A DNA stretch of 64,000 nucleotides from Gramella sp. MAR_2010_147 (GTDB taxonomy: Bacteria > Bacteroidota > Bacteroidia > Flavobacteriales > Flavobacteriaceae), in NCBI RefSeq assembly GCF_900105135.1, contig NZ_LT629741.1:620001-684000 (forward strand), written 5' to 3'. A program made the translations under genes and the position numbers. A model generated the notes under the pieces. It worked only from the letters and a program-made list of their open reading frames with translations, had not been told where the DNA came from and did not search any database. This document shows positions 26,029 through 34,839 of the stretch, piece by piece (the first letter of the stretch is position 1; every line of letters begins with the position of its first letter).

Positions 26029-27258
26029 TTGGCATCGCAAACTAAACTTAAAATATTAAACGATCCAATTTACGGTTTTATTACCATTCCCAATGAGCGG
26101 ATCTTTAAGATCATTGAACATCCTTACTTTCAAAGACTACGCCGAATTTCCCAAATGGGTCTTTCATATTTGGTGTATCCAGGAGCACATCATACCAGAT
26201 TTCATCATGCATTGGGTTGTGTACATCTAATGCAAAAAGCAGTGAGGATCCTTAGGTACAAAGGCGTGGGGATTTCTAATGAGGAAGAAGAGGCTCTACT
26301 TATCGCAATTTTAATGCACGATATTGGTCATGGCCCATTTAGTCATGCTATGGAACATAGCCTTGTGGAAGGTGTTGATCATGAGACCATTTCACTCCTT
26401 TTTATGGAGGAAATGAACTCAAAGTTTAACCAAAGTTTAACGCTGGCAATTAATATATTCAAGGGGAGCTATCACCGAAAATTTATGAATCAGCTTATCT
26501 CCAGTCAGATGGATATGGATCGCTTAGACTACTTGAAGCGGGATAGTTTTTATACCGGGGCGGTTGAAGGAAACATCAATAGTGAACGTTTAATTACCAT
26601 GTTAAATGTGGTGAATGATGAATTGGTGGTTGAAGAAAAAGGAATCTATTCTGTAGAAAAGTTTCTCATTGGTCGTAGATTAATGTATTGGCAGGTATAC
26701 CTTCACAAGACCAGCCTGGTTGCTGAACAGCTTTTAATAAGAGTTTTGAAAAGAGCCAAGGAGTTAATTGAAAAAGGAGAAAAGCTAAACGCCAGCGGAT
26801 CTTTAATGTATTTTCTTGAAAACAAGATCACCAGAGAATATTTTGATGCACAAACGCTTGCGATGTTTTCTCGTCTTGATGATAATGATGTGATTTCAGC
26901 AATGAAAGACTGGATGTATTCAGATGATTTTGTTTTGAGCAATCTATGTGAAATGATCATCAATCGTAATTTACTCAAGGTAAAAATCAAAAAGAAGCGA
27001 CCTTCAAGAGAAAAATTGGAAAAGAGATCTTTAGCGCTTCAGAAAAAATACAATATTTCAGAAAAAGAAGCATCCTATTTCGTTTTTGAGGGAGAGATAG
27101 CGAATCTGGCATACAAAAAAGAAAAAGATAACATTAATATCCTTCACAAAAACGGAAAGATCAACGATGTAGTAAAGGTTTCAGATCAATTTAATTTAAA
27201 AGCCCATACAAATACGGTAACTAAATACTATATGTGTTACCCAAAAGTTAAAGATTAA
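26029..27258 (+). CDS. HD-superfamily phosphohydrolase (dGTPase/SAMHD1-like)
   Basis: A 409-residue metal-dependent phosphohydrolase. The HD motif is visible: GAHHTRFHHALGC with the first His, ILMHDIGHGPFSHAME with the HD pair, and QMDMDRLDYLKRDSFYTG with the last Asp. These blocks match the COG1078 family, relatives of dGTP triphosphohydrolase and SAMHD1. The TTG at 26029 is taken as start because the promoter ends 25 bp before it and the protein then begins as expected (KLKILNDPIYGFI). Nucleotide substrate is unproven. It precedes lpxD by 24 bp, but lpxD has its own -7 box. Confidence 0.9.
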   Translation: MASQTKLKILNDPIYGFITIPNERIFKIIEHPYFQRLRRISQMGLSYLVYPGAHHTRFHHALGCVHLMQKAVRILRYKGVGISNEEEEALLIAILMHDIGHGPFSHAMEHSLVEGVDHETISLLFMEEMNSKFNQSLTLAINIFKGSYHRKFMNQLISSQMDMDRLDYLKRDSFYTGAVEGNINSERLITMLNVVNDELVVEEKGIYSVEKFLIGRRLMYWQVYLHKTSLVAEQLLIRVLKRAKELIEKGEKLNASGSLMYFLENKITREYFDAQTLAMFSRLDDNDVISAMKDWMYSDDFVLSNLCEMIINRNLLKVKIKKKRPSREKLEKRSLALQKKYNISEKEASYFVFEGEIANLAYKKEKDNINILHKNGKINDVVKVSDQFNLKAHTNTVTKYYMCYPKVKD

Positions 27259-27269
27259 CTCATTTTTTT

Positions 27270-27277
27270 TACTTTTG
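27270..27277 (+). promoter_or_regulatory. -7 box directly before lpxD
   Basis: TACTTTTG ends only 5 bp before the lpxD ATG at 27283, so a transcript from it would be nearly leaderless. Confidence 0.45.
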
Positions 27278-27282
27278 CCAGA

Positions 27283-28308
27283 ATGAAGTTTACTGCAACG
27301 CAAATAGCCGAGATACTAGACGGCAAAGTTGAAGGCAATCCTGAAGCGGAAGTTTCAGAATTAGCCAAAATTGAAGAGGGGTCTGAAGGCTCCCTAACTT
27401 TCTTGAGCAATCCTAAATACACTTCTTTTTTATATACCACCAATGCTTCAATCACAATTGTAAATAATGATTTTGAAGTAGAGCAACCCGTAAATACGAC
27501 ACTTATTAAAGTGAAGGATGCCTATAAGGCGTTTTCTACTTTACTTGAATACTACAATCAGATCAAACTGAATAAATCAGGAATTGAGCAACCAAGTCAC
27601 ATTTCAGAATCAGCCGAATATGGAGAAGGACTTTATTTAGGCTCTTTTGCTTACATTGGTGATAATGTGAAAATTGGCGAAAATGCAAAGATCTATCCTA
27701 ATGTATATATTGGAGACAATGTGAAGATTGGGGATAACGTAACAATTTTTCCGGGTGTGAAAATCTATTCTGAAAGTCTTATAGGTAGTGAGGTTACTAT
27801 CCATAGCGGTGTTGTGATAGGTGCAGACGGATTTGGGTTTAGCCCGGGAGATCAAGGAGAATATAGTAAAGTGCCTCAAATAGGAAATGTGATCATTGAA
27901 GATTATGTAGATATTGGTGCCGCTACTACTATAGATAGAGCAACACTTGGCTCCACAATTATTAGAAAAGGAGTAAAGCTCGATAACCATATTCAGATCG
28001 CTCATAATGTTGAAATTGGCGAAAACACGGCTATAGCTGCTCAAACAGGAATTGCCGGCTCAACTAAAATTGGTAAGAATTGTTTGATAGGTGGCCAGGT
28101 TGGAATCGCAGGACATTTAACCATTGGAAACCGCGTTAAAATACAGGCGCAATCGGGAATTGGCCGTGATATTAGAGATGACGAAATGCTCCAGGGATCT
28201 CCTGCGATAGGATATAGTGATTACAATAAATCATATATTCATTTTAAGAATTTGCCAAAAACTATGAATATTATACACCAACTGGAAAAAAAGATAAATA
28301 ATGGCTGA
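27283..28308 (+). CDS. lpxD: UDP-3-O-(3-hydroxyacyl)glucosamine N-acyltransferase
   Basis: A 341-residue left-handed beta-helix acyltransferase performing the third step of lipid A synthesis. The N-terminal uridine-binding domain (residues about 1-95) has the [16 protein letters not shown] block. Hexapeptide repeats such as [17 protein letters not shown] follow, then [10 protein letters not shown], and the catalytic His in [17 protein letters not shown]. The C-terminal helix is [13 protein letters not shown]. It overlaps the next gene by 8 bp and heads the lpx operon. Confidence 0.96.
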   Translation: MKFTATQIAEILDGKVEGNPEAEVSELAKIEEGSEGSLTFLSNPKYTSFLYTTNASITIVNNDFEVEQPVNTTLIKVKDAYKAFSTLLEYYNQIKLNKSGIEQPSHISESAEYGEGLYLGSFAYIGDNVKIGENAKIYPNVYIGDNVKIGDNVTIFPGVKIYSESLIGSEVTIHSGVVIGADGFGFSPGDQGEYSKVPQIGNVIIEDYVDIGAATTIDRATLGSTIIRKGVKLDNHIQIAHNVEIGENTAIAAQTGIAGSTKIGKNCLIGGQVGIAGHLTIGNRVKIQAQSGIGRDIRDDEMLQGSPAIGYSDYNKSYIHFKNLPKTMNIIHQLEKKINNG

Positions 28309-29698
28309 TAGAATTTCAAAACAAAGAACCATTCAGAAGGAAGTCTCTCTGGAAGGTGTTGGCCTCCATACAGGTAAAGAGGTAAAGTTAACCTTCAAAC
28401 CTGCACCGGAAAATACAGGATATGTTTTTGTAAGAACCGATCTTGAAGGAAATCCTCAGGTAGAGGCAGATGTAAGCTACGTGGTAAATACACAACGAGG
28501 CACAAACCTTGAAAAAAATGGAGTAACCATACAAACCTCAGAACATGTACTGGCGGCCTGTGTTGGATTAGAGATAGACAACCTTTATTTAGAATTGAAT
28601 GCATCAGAACCTCCAATAATGGATGGATCTTCAAAATTCTTTGTAGAAGCCCTTGAAAAGGCAGGAACGGTTGAGCAGGAGGCAGATAGAGATGAATATG
28701 TAGTGAATGAAATCATCTGCTACCGTGATGAAAACGGAAGTGAGATCATAGCAATGCCTGCTGATGAATACCAGGTAACTACTATGGTTGATTTCGGTAC
28801 CAAAGTACTTGGGACTCAGAATGCTTCTATAGAGCATTTATCTGAATTCAAAACTGAAATTGCCAATTCAAGAACCTTTAGTTTTTTACATGAGATCGAA
28901 ACATTGTTGGAGCATGGCCTTATTAAAGGTGGTGATCTAAATAATGCGATCGTATATGTAGATAAAGAGATTAGTGAAGAAACTCTCAAAAAGCTTAGAA
29001 TCGCTTTTAACAGGGATGAGATTTCAGTAAAACCAAATGGAATTCTTGATAATCTCAACCTGCATTACCCAAATGAAGCTGCAAGACATAAATTACTTGA
29101 TGTACTGGGAGATGTTGCGCTGGTAGGAACTCGAATTAGAGGAAAGATCATTGCAACCAAGCCGGGACATCATGTAAATACTGAATTTGCCAAAAAACTG
29201 GCAAAGGTGATCAAGGCGGAGAAAAGGAATAATGTTCCTAAGGTAGATCTAACTCAACCACCATTGATGGATGTAAATGATATCATGGATACTTTACCTC
29301 ACAGATCTCCGTTTCTTTTGGTGGATAAGATCTATGAGCTTACAGATTCCCATGTGATCGGGATGAAGAATGTCACCATGAATGAACCATTTTTCGTTGG
29401 TCATTTTCCAGGAAAACCAGTGATGCCAGGAGTTTTACAGGTTGAAGCTATGGCACAAACCGGAGGGATTTTAGCATTAAAATCGGTTCCAGATCCTGAG
29501 AATTATCTCACTTTTTTCATGAAAATCGATAATGTGAGGTTTAAGAGACAGGTAGTTCCGGGAGACACTTTAATTTTTAAGCTAGAATTATTAGCTCCAA
29601 TAAGACGTGGAATTTGCCAGATGCAGGGTTATGCATATGTAAATGGACAACTTGCCACGGAAGCCGTATTAATGGCACAAATCGTAAAATCAAAATAA
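28301..29698 (+). CDS. lpxC/fabZ: Bifunctional LpxC deacetylase / FabZ dehydratase
   Basis: A 465-residue fusion. Residues 1 to about 310 are LpxC, the zinc deacetylase that commits UDP-acyl-GlcNAc to lipid [15 protein letters not shown], the zinc-site block [12 protein letters not shown], and [13 protein letters not shown]. Residues about 320-465 are FabZ, the 3-hydroxyacyl-ACP dehydratase: [13 protein letters not shown] and [23 protein letters not shown] with the catalytic His and Glu. This fusion is characteristic of Bacteroidota. It couples lipid A synthesis with the 3-hydroxyacyl-ACP pool. It overlaps lpxD by 8 bp and precedes lpxA by 5 bp. Confidence 0.97.
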   Translation: MADRISKQRTIQKEVSLEGVGLHTGKEVKLTFKPAPENTGYVFVRTDLEGNPQVEADVSYVVNTQRGTNLEKNGVTIQTSEHVLAACVGLEIDNLYLELNASEPPIMDGSSKFFVEALEKAGTVEQEADRDEYVVNEIICYRDENGSEIIAMPADEYQVTTMVDFGTKVLGTQNASIEHLSEFKTEIANSRTFSFLHEIETLLEHGLIKGGDLNNAIVYVDKEISEETLKKLRIAFNRDEISVKPNGILDNLNLHYPNEAARHKLLDVLGDVALVGTRIRGKIIATKPGHHVNTEFAKKLAKVIKAEKRNNVPKVDLTQPPLMDVNDIMDTLPHRSPFLLVDKIYELTDSHVIGMKNVTMNEPFFVGHFPGKPVMPGVLQVEAMAQTGGILALKSVPDPENYLTFFMKIDNVRFKRQVVPGDTLIFKLELLAPIRRGICQMQGYAYVNGQLATEAVLMAQIVKSK

Positions 29699-29703
29699 AA
29701 GTT

Positions 29704-30489
29704 ATGAACCAACCCTTAGCATATGTGCATCCGGGAGCTAAAATTGCCAAAAATGTGGTAATTGAACCTTTTGCGACAATACATAATAATGTAGTGATTG
29801 GAGAAGGTACCTGGATTGGTTCCAATGTTAGTATAATGGAAGGTGCCCGCATCGGGAAAAATTGTAGTATTTTCCCCGGCGCAGTAATTTCGGCAGTTCC
29901 ACAGGATAAAAAATTTAATGATGAAGATACTCTAACGGTTATTGGAGATAATACTACCATTAGAGAATGTGTGACCATAAACAGGGGTACCACAGATAGG
30001 ATGAAGACAGTAATTGGTAATAACTGCTGGATCATGGCCTATTGTCACATCGCGCACGATTGTATTGTAGGTGACAACTGTATTTTTTCGAATAACAGTA
30101 CCCTTGCAGGTCATATAAATGTTGGTGAACATGTAATTCTTGCGGGAATGGCAGCGATTCAGCAGTTTTGTAGTATTGGAAAACACGCTTTTGTAACCGG
30201 AGGTTCTTTGGTTAGAAAAGATGTTCCGCCATTTGTAAAGGCAGGACGTGAACCTCTAAGTTATGTGGGTATAAACTCCATTGGTTTAAGAAGAAGAGGA
30301 TTTTCTACTGAAAAGATCAGGGAAATACAGGATATTTACAGGATTTTATATCAGAAAAATTATAACAATTCTCAGGCGGTGGCTATTATTGAAGCAGAAA
30401 TGCAGGCAACGGCTGAAAGGGATGAAATATTAGAATTTATTAAAAACTCACAGCGAGGTATCATGAAAGGATACTTCAGCTCAAACTAA
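29704..30489 (+). CDS. lpxA: UDP-N-acetylglucosamine acyltransferase
   Basis: From the ATG at 29704 the product is 261 residues. It is a left-handed beta-helix acyltransferase, first enzyme of lipid A synthesis. It begins MNQPLAYVHPGAKIAKNVVI; the catalytic His is in MAYCHIAHDCIVGDN; the ruler region and the C-terminal helical part (GLRRRGFSTEKIREIQ) are present. The frame extends upstream to 29614 but that part overlaps lpxC-fabZ and is not part of the family. Confidence 0.96.
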   Translation: MNQPLAYVHPGAKIAKNVVIEPFATIHNNVVIGEGTWIGSNVSIMEGARIGKNCSIFPGAVISAVPQDKKFNDEDTLTVIGDNTTIRECVTINRGTTDRMKTVIGNNCWIMAYCHIAHDCIVGDNCIFSNNSTLAGHINVGEHVILAGMAAIQQFCSIGKHAFVTGGSLVRKDVPPFVKAGREPLSYVGINSIGLRRRGFSTEKIREIQDIYRILYQKNYNNSQAVAIIEAEMQATAERDEILEFIKNSQRGIMKGYFSSN

Positions 30490-30496
30490 ATAAAGA

Positions 30497-31063
30497 ATGG
30501 CATCAACTAGTGATATAAGAAACGGACTTTGTATTCGATACAACCACGATATATATAAGATTATTGAATTTCTTCATGTAAAGCCAGGTAAAGGCCCGGC
30601 TTTCGTAAGAACAAAATTAAAAAGTGTAACTACCGGGAAAGTTCTGGAAAACACTTTTTCCGCAGGACACAAAATCGAAGATATTAGAGTGGAGACTCAT
30701 AAATTTCAGTTCCTCTATGAAGATGGTGAGTTCTTTCACTTTATGAATGTGGAAGATTACACTCAGATAAGACTAACTGAAAATGCTTTAGATCAGCCAA
30801 AACTTTTAAAAGAGGGGGAGGTTGTTACTATCCTTATTAATACTGAGGATAATATGCCGCTTTCAGTAGATATGCCGGCAAGCGTTGTTCTTGAAGTTAC
30901 ACATACAGAACCTGGAGTAAAAGGAAATACGGCGACCAACGCCACAAAGCCTGCTACGGTTGAAACCGGTTTTGAAGTAAATGTTCCTTTGTTCATTAAT
31001 GAGGGTGATAAGATCAAAATTGAAACAGATAAGGGTACTTACAAAGAAAGAATTAAGGAGTAA
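30497..31063 (+). CDS. efp: Translation elongation factor P
   Basis: A 188-residue, three-domain EF-P that relieves ribosome stalling at polyproline. The loop that reaches the peptidyl-transferase centre reads VKPGKGPAFVRTKLK, with the usual Lys after KPG that is modified in other bacteria. Domain II-III signatures (DQPKLLKEGEVV, VPLFINEGDKIKI) are present. It sits 7 bp after lpxA and 9 bp before the second lpxD-like gene, so it is in the lpx operon. A client is nearby: the M56 sensor at 32892 has runs of five and six prolines. Confidence 0.97.
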   Translation: MASTSDIRNGLCIRYNHDIYKIIEFLHVKPGKGPAFVRTKLKSVTTGKVLENTFSAGHKIEDIRVETHKFQFLYEDGEFFHFMNVEDYTQIRLTENALDQPKLLKEGEVVTILINTEDNMPLSVDMPASVVLEVTHTEPGVKGNTATNATKPATVETGFEVNVPLFINEGDKIKIETDKGTYKERIKE

Positions 31064-31072
31064 CCAGACTTT

Positions 31073-32002
31073 ATGAAATTTTCTCACGTCCATTCCCTTA
31101 AAGAAATAGCAGCAATAATTGATTGTGATTATGTAGGTGACGATGATTTTCCGGTTCAGGGAATGAATGAAATTCACGTAGTTACCCCGGGCGATATCGT
31201 TTTTGTAGATCACCCAAAATATTATGACAAAGCATTAGAGTCTGCCGCTTCCATCGTCCTTATAAATAAGGAAGTTAATTGTCCTGAAGGCAAAGCGCTT
31301 TTAGTCTCAGATGATCCGTTCAGAGATTTTAATAAACTTACAAGGCATTTTAAACCTTTTCAGAGCTTGAATGCAAGTATTTCAGATTCGGCGGAAATTG
31401 GAGAGGGTTCTATAATTCAGCCAAATGCGATTATAGGGAATAATGTAAAAATTGGAAAGAACTGTTTGATTCACGCTAATGTCACTATTGGTGATAACTG
31501 TGTTCTTGGAGATAATGTAATTATTCATAGCGGGACTGTGCTTGGAGGAGACGCTTTCTATTATAAGAAAAGACCTGAAGGGTTTGATAAGTTACTGTCT
31601 GGAGGCCGCGTTGTGGTGCAGGATAATGTAGAAATAGGCACTAACAATTCTATAGATAGAGGTGTAACGGGAGATACTATTATTGGAGAAGGTTCTAAGT
31701 TGGATAATTTAATTCAGATAGGGCACGATACGGTAATAGGAAAGAACTGTTTGCTTGCATCGCAGATTGGAATTGCGGGATGCGTAGTTGTGGAAGATGA
31801 TGTAACCATCTGGGGCCAGGTAGGGATTAGAAGTGATATAAGGATTGCTACCGGCACGGTTTTAATGGCGCAATGTGGAGTTTCAAAGGATACGGAACCC
31901 AACACCACTTATTGGGGCACGCCTTTTGGAGAAGTACGTTCTAAATTGAGAGAATACGCGGCAATTCGTAAATTGCCCGAGATTGTTAAAAACTTAAAAT
32001 AA
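31073..32002 (+). CDS. LpxD-like N-acyltransferase paralogue
   Basis: A 309-residue left-handed beta-helix protein. It has an LpxD-like N-terminal domain (VQGMNEIHVVTPGDIVFVDHPKYYDKAL), about ten hexapeptide turns, and HDTVIGKNCLLASQIGIAG with a His at the position of the LpxD catalytic base. It is distinct from the lpxD at 27283: shorter, with GGDAFYYKKRPEGFDK in place of [10 protein letters not shown], and a C-terminus (EYAAIRKLPEIVKNL) unlike LpxD. Both could act on lipid A with different acyl chains, or this copy could modify another nucleotide sugar. Confidence 0.85.
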   Translation: MKFSHVHSLKEIAAIIDCDYVGDDDFPVQGMNEIHVVTPGDIVFVDHPKYYDKALESAASIVLINKEVNCPEGKALLVSDDPFRDFNKLTRHFKPFQSLNASISDSAEIGEGSIIQPNAIIGNNVKIGKNCLIHANVTIGDNCVLGDNVIIHSGTVLGGDAFYYKKRPEGFDKLLSGGRVVVQDNVEIGTNNSIDRGVTGDTIIGEGSKLDNLIQIGHDTVIGKNCLLASQIGIAGCVVVEDDVTIWGQVGIRSDIRIATGTVLMAQCGVSKDTEPNTTYWGTPFGEVRSKLREYAAIRKLPEIVKNLK

Positions 32003-32009
32003 GTATACT

Positions 32010-32405
32010 ATGGGTTTAAGAACAAAAGAGATTGTAAAAGAATTCTATGAATCCAATTTCTATAAGGATGAAGACGTTCTAAGAAGTTTTCTTCATCCCG
32101 AGGTTGAACTTTCCTGGTATGGAACAACCGGTCTAAGAAAATTAAACCTTAAGGGAATTGCAGAAATTAGCGAACAACTTGCTGAATCTTATGAGTCTCT
32201 TAGAGCGGAAGTTGACAAAGTGGTTGCTAAAAATGATGATGTAGCGATCCATTTTACTTATCACGTTCGAACTATTGAAAACCCTGAAGAAGAGATGCCT
32301 TTGGCCCATTTTATCGCAATTTGGGAAATTAAAGATGGAAAATTATTTAAAGGCGTTCAAATTAGCCAGTTGGGAGAAGAAATAGATGAAAGTCCCTGGA
32401 CCTAG
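32010..32405 (+). CDS. NTF2-like (SnoaL-type) protein
   Basis: A 131-residue protein of the NTF2-like cone-shaped fold: helix RTKEIVKEFYESNF, then HPEVELSWYGTTG, VDKVVAKNDDVAIHFTYHVRT and FIAIWEIKDGKLFKGVQIS. This fold is shared by small-molecule enzymes and binding proteins, so function is unknown. It is the last gene of the lpx operon, 7 bp after the LpxD paralogue, and ends at a strong terminator. Confidence 0.75.
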   Translation: MGLRTKEIVKEFYESNFYKDEDVLRSFLHPEVELSWYGTTGLRKLNLKGIAEISEQLAESYESLRAEVDKVVAKNDDVAIHFTYHVRTIENPEEEMPLAHFIAIWEIKDGKLFKGVQISQLGEEIDESPWT

Positions 32406-32421
32406 ATAAAAAGTAAAGATC

Positions 32422-32454
32422 AAAACCCTTGACAAATGTGTTAAGGGTTTTTTT
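32422..32454 (+). terminator. Terminator of the lpx operon
   Basis: A 13-bp stem (starting AAAACCCTT, ending AAGGGTTTT, with one G-U pair) closes an AATG tetraloop and is followed by a T run. Confidence 0.92.
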
Positions 32455-32460
32455 AATTTA

Positions 32461-32488
32461 TTTTAATTCTATGTTTGTAGAATTAAAA
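32461..32488. promoter_or_regulatory. BlaI-type operator 1, over the -33 element
   Basis: A perfect inverted repeat with 11-bp arms, TTTTAATTCTA and TAGAATTAAAA, and the 6-bp centre TGTTTG. The centre supplies the TTTG (32474-32477) of the blaI promoter. Its core differs by one base from the TACAnnTGTA BlaI/MecI box. Confidence 0.75.
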
Positions 32489-32504
32489 AATTACTCTACA
32501 TTTG
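32474..32504 (+). promoter_or_regulatory. Promoter of the blaI-M56 operon
   Basis: TTTG (32474-32477), spacer exactly 19 bp, TACATTTG (32497-32504). Each element is embedded in an operator. Predicted start is near 32511, 14 bp before the blaI ATG at 32525. Confidence 0.8.
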
Positions 32505-32512
32505 TAGAGTAA
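32491..32512. promoter_or_regulatory. BlaI-type operator 2, over the -7 element
   Basis: A perfect inverted repeat with 8-bp arms, TTACTCTA and TAGAGTAA, around CATTTG. The core TACATTTGTA exactly matches the BlaI/MecI consensus TACAnnTGTA. Its centre is 27 bp from that of operator 1. Confidence 0.8.
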
Positions 32513-32524
32513 CAAAATGTAAGT

Positions 32525-32890
32525 ATGGAACTTTCAAACTCAGAAGAACAATTGATGCAGATCCTTTGGAAGAAGGAAAAAGCCTTTATGAAAGAATTAT
32601 TGGAGGCTTATCCAGAGCCTAAACCTGCACTCACTACTGTGGCTACTTTGTTGAAACGCATGCAGGATAAAAATTTTGTTGGGTACGTTCAGGAGGGGAG
32701 GTCACGCGAATATTTTCCAAAGGTTACTAAAAAGAGCTATTTCTCTAAGCAGATGAACGGGATGATAAAAAGTTTCTTTAATGATTCAGCTTCACAATTT
32801 GCTTCCTTTTTTACAGAGGAATCAAATTTATCTGAAAAGGAACTTAAGGATTTGCGCAAGCTCATAGATGAAAAGTTAAAGGATAAGTAA
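32525..32890 (+). CDS. BlaI/MecI/CopY family transcriptional repressor
   Basis: A 121-residue winged-helix repressor. It begins ELSNSEEQLMQILWKKEKAFMKELLEAY, has the recognition region KPALTTVATLLKRMQDKNFVG and a C-terminal dimer helix. The segment VGYVQEGRSREYFPKVT is the wing. Classical BlaI is cut by a BlaR1-type protease between the two domains when a signal arrives. Autoregulation is strongly suggested by the twin operators over the promoter. The M56 gene starts 1 bp after the stop. No beta-lactamase is adjacent, so the regulon is not penicillin resistance by context. Confidence 0.92.
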   Translation: MELSNSEEQLMQILWKKEKAFMKELLEAYPEPKPALTTVATLLKRMQDKNFVGYVQEGRSREYFPKVTKKSYFSKQMNGMIKSFFNDSASQFASFFTEESNLSEKELKDLRKLIDEKLKDK

Positions 32891-32891
32891 G

Positions 32892-34673
32892 ATGATAGCA
32901 TTTGTTATAAAATCAGGTTTATGTCTTTTAGTGCTTTTCAGCTTTTATAAGTTATTCCTGGAAAGCGAAAATTTCCATAAGATCAAAAGAGTCTATTTGA
33001 TCCTAACGCTTGTAGTGTCTTTAATACTTCCTTTAATCACAATTAGTTATACAATAGAAGTGCCTGTTGAAGAAGTTGGTGAGACTACAGTCTGGAACGC
33101 TCCAGGCACAAAAGCTGTACCCTTAGAAACCCCCTGGTGGCAGGACCAACTTCCTAATATTTTATTGATCATTTATATTATTGGCTTTTTAGTCTTCAGT
33201 TTCAGGTTTATCAAGAACTTAAGAGCATTGATAACGGAGGCTAATAGGAATGATCAACTTAAAGATCTTCCCTATATCTATGTATTACTGCAAAAAAAAC
33301 TGGCTCCACATTCCTTTTTTCAATATATATTTCTAAATAAGAAGCAATTTCGTAATGAGAAAATAGCGAGTGCGGTGATCGAGCATGAAAAGGCGCACGT
33401 AGATCAAAAACATTCTTTTGATTTGCTCTTTATAGAATTGCTACATATTATTTTCTGGTTCAATCCGGTTTTTATTTTCATCCAGAGATCCATCAGGCTT
33501 AACCATGAGTTTCTGGCAGATGGAAGCGTACTGCAAAAAGCTTACAATCCATTAGAATATTCAAACATTTTATTTCAATATAGTTCCGGGCATCATCACA
33601 ATTCATTATCAAGTCCAATAAGTCATTCATTAATCAAAAAACGAATTATTATGATTACAAAAAGTTTTTCGCTCAAGCGATTGGTACTAAAGTCTATTAT
33701 TTTTCTGCCTGTTTTTGGGGGCTGCGTATATCTCTTCAATGAAGATATCGTTGCGAAGCCTGTGCTGGCCTCAGAAGAAAATCCCATTAGTTTTATTGAA
33801 GCCCCATTGAAAATTGAAGATAATAAGCATGCTACAATTAAGAATGGAAATTTAGTTAATGGTATTCAAGAGCCAAAAATTAAAATTAAGGTAGAGGGTA
33901 ATAAGCTTTGGTTAAACGAAAAGGCAACAAAACCGGAAGAGTTTACAGATGCTGTAAATGATATTACAGCGAATTGGTCTGATGAAGATCTTAAAAACGC
34001 TAGTATCCATATGAATACTAAAAATTCTGAGCCAGCTTTTATGGAAAGGTTAGACAGGGAGTTTGCCAATACAAAATTGGCAAAGATCTCCGGACACGGA
34101 TTTTTGCCACCGCCACCTCCAATGCCGCCTGCTGCTGGAGATGTACCACCACCGCCACCACCAGCACCTGAGGCAGAACATAGTATTCATTCGAAGGATG
34201 CTCACAGAGAAAGAGCTAGGGAATGGAGACATATGAAAGATGCAGAAAGAAAAATGATTGCAGAAGAAAGAAAAGAAATTCAGGAAATTAAAGAAGAAAT
34301 AAAAGATGATGCCCGTTTAACTCGTGAAGAGCGTGCAAAAATGCAAGAAAAAGTAAGAGAAAAGCAAATTGAGATCAATCGAAAGATGAGAGAGATTGAG
34401 CGAAAACGTAGAAAAGTTGAAAGAGAACATGTAGATATGGATAGAGCAAGAAAGCATCGGGATATTCCTGTTCCTCCAAATCCGCCTGCTCCACCAAATC
34501 CCGCAGATGCCATTGATGATATTAAACGGGAGGGGGGTAGTTTCTATTATAACGGAAAAGAAATAGATGCCGAAAAAGCGAAACAACTCGTTCAGAATAA
34601 CGATAATATCCAGATTCATGTAAAGAAGGGCAGTGGAGAGAATAAAGCCCGATTTGAAATAAGCGATAATTAA
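32892..34673 (+). CDS. M56 (BlaR1-like) membrane metallopeptidase sensor with unusual periplasmic domain
   Basis: A 593-residue protein. The membrane part has helices near residues 5-20, 34-52, 90-107 and 266-284. The zinc motif is HEKAH (165-169) with Glu206 in NHEFLADG as likely third ligand. The C-terminal ~310 residues are predicted outside: a globular region (about 325-400), a Pro-rich linker (405-426), an 85-residue charged helix-like stretch (437-523, many E/K/R), a second Pro-rich linker (525-537) and a short end domain. There is no penicillin-binding domain as in BlaR1. The signal is therefore probably not a beta-lactam. It pairs with the BlaI repressor upstream. Confidence 0.88.
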   Translation: MIAFVIKSGLCLLVLFSFYKLFLESENFHKIKRVYLILTLVVSLILPLITISYTIEVPVEEVGETTVWNAPGTKAVPLETPWWQDQLPNILLIIYIIGFLVFSFRFIKNLRALITEANRNDQLKDLPYIYVLLQKKLAPHSFFQYIFLNKKQFRNEKIASAVIEHEKAHVDQKHSFDLLFIELLHIIFWFNPVFIFIQRSIRLNHEFLADGSVLQKAYNPLEYSNILFQYSSGHHHNSLSSPISHSLIKKRIIMITKSFSLKRLVLKSIIFLPVFGGCVYLFNEDIVAKPVLASEENPISFIEAPLKIEDNKHATIKNGNLVNGIQEPKIKIKVEGNKLWLNEKATKPEEFTDAVNDITANWSDEDLKNASIHMNTKNSEPAFMERLDREFANTKLAKISGHGFLPPPPPMPPAAGDVPPPPPPAPEAEHSIHSKDAHRERAREWRHMKDAERKMIAEERKEIQEIKEEIKDDARLTREERAKMQEKVREKQIEINRKMREIERKRRKVEREHVDMDRARKHRDIPVPPNPPAPPNPADAIDDIKREGGSFYYNGKEIDAEKAKQLVQNNDNIQIHVKKGSGENKARFEISDN

Positions 34674-34692
34674 ATGCTAATCCATATATTGC

Positions 34693-34724
34693 AAAATCCC
34701 GAATCAATTGATTCGGGATTTTTT
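34693..34724. terminator. Strong palindromic terminator after the M56 gene
   Basis: A 15-bp arm perfect palindrome (AAAATCCCGAATCAA, then its complement) with no spacer, followed by a T run. Confidence 0.93.
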
Positions 34725-34784
34725 GCTTAGGAGTAATTTTATAGGAATTTTAAGGATATTTCTGCCAATATTCTATAAAATGAC

Positions 34785-34815
34785 TTTAGGTTTTATATTT
34801 AAAAACATACTTTTG
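34785..34815 (+). promoter_or_regulatory. Promoter of sucD
   Basis: TTTA (34785-34788, one mismatch), 19-bp spacer, TACTTTTG (34808-34815), 24 bp before the ATG. Confidence 0.6.
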
Positions 34816-34839
34816 TAATCCAAAATTCAAAAGACACTT

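Noticed and set aside
29614..29703. Upstream extension of lpxA
   Set aside because: It lies within lpxC-fabZ coding sequence and does not resemble LpxA; the ATG at 29704 starts the family sequence.
34050..34619. Minus-strand ORFs opposite the polyproline part of the M56 gene
   Set aside because: Runs of Trp, Gly and Arg come from reading the Pro codons in reverse; no start signals or family features.
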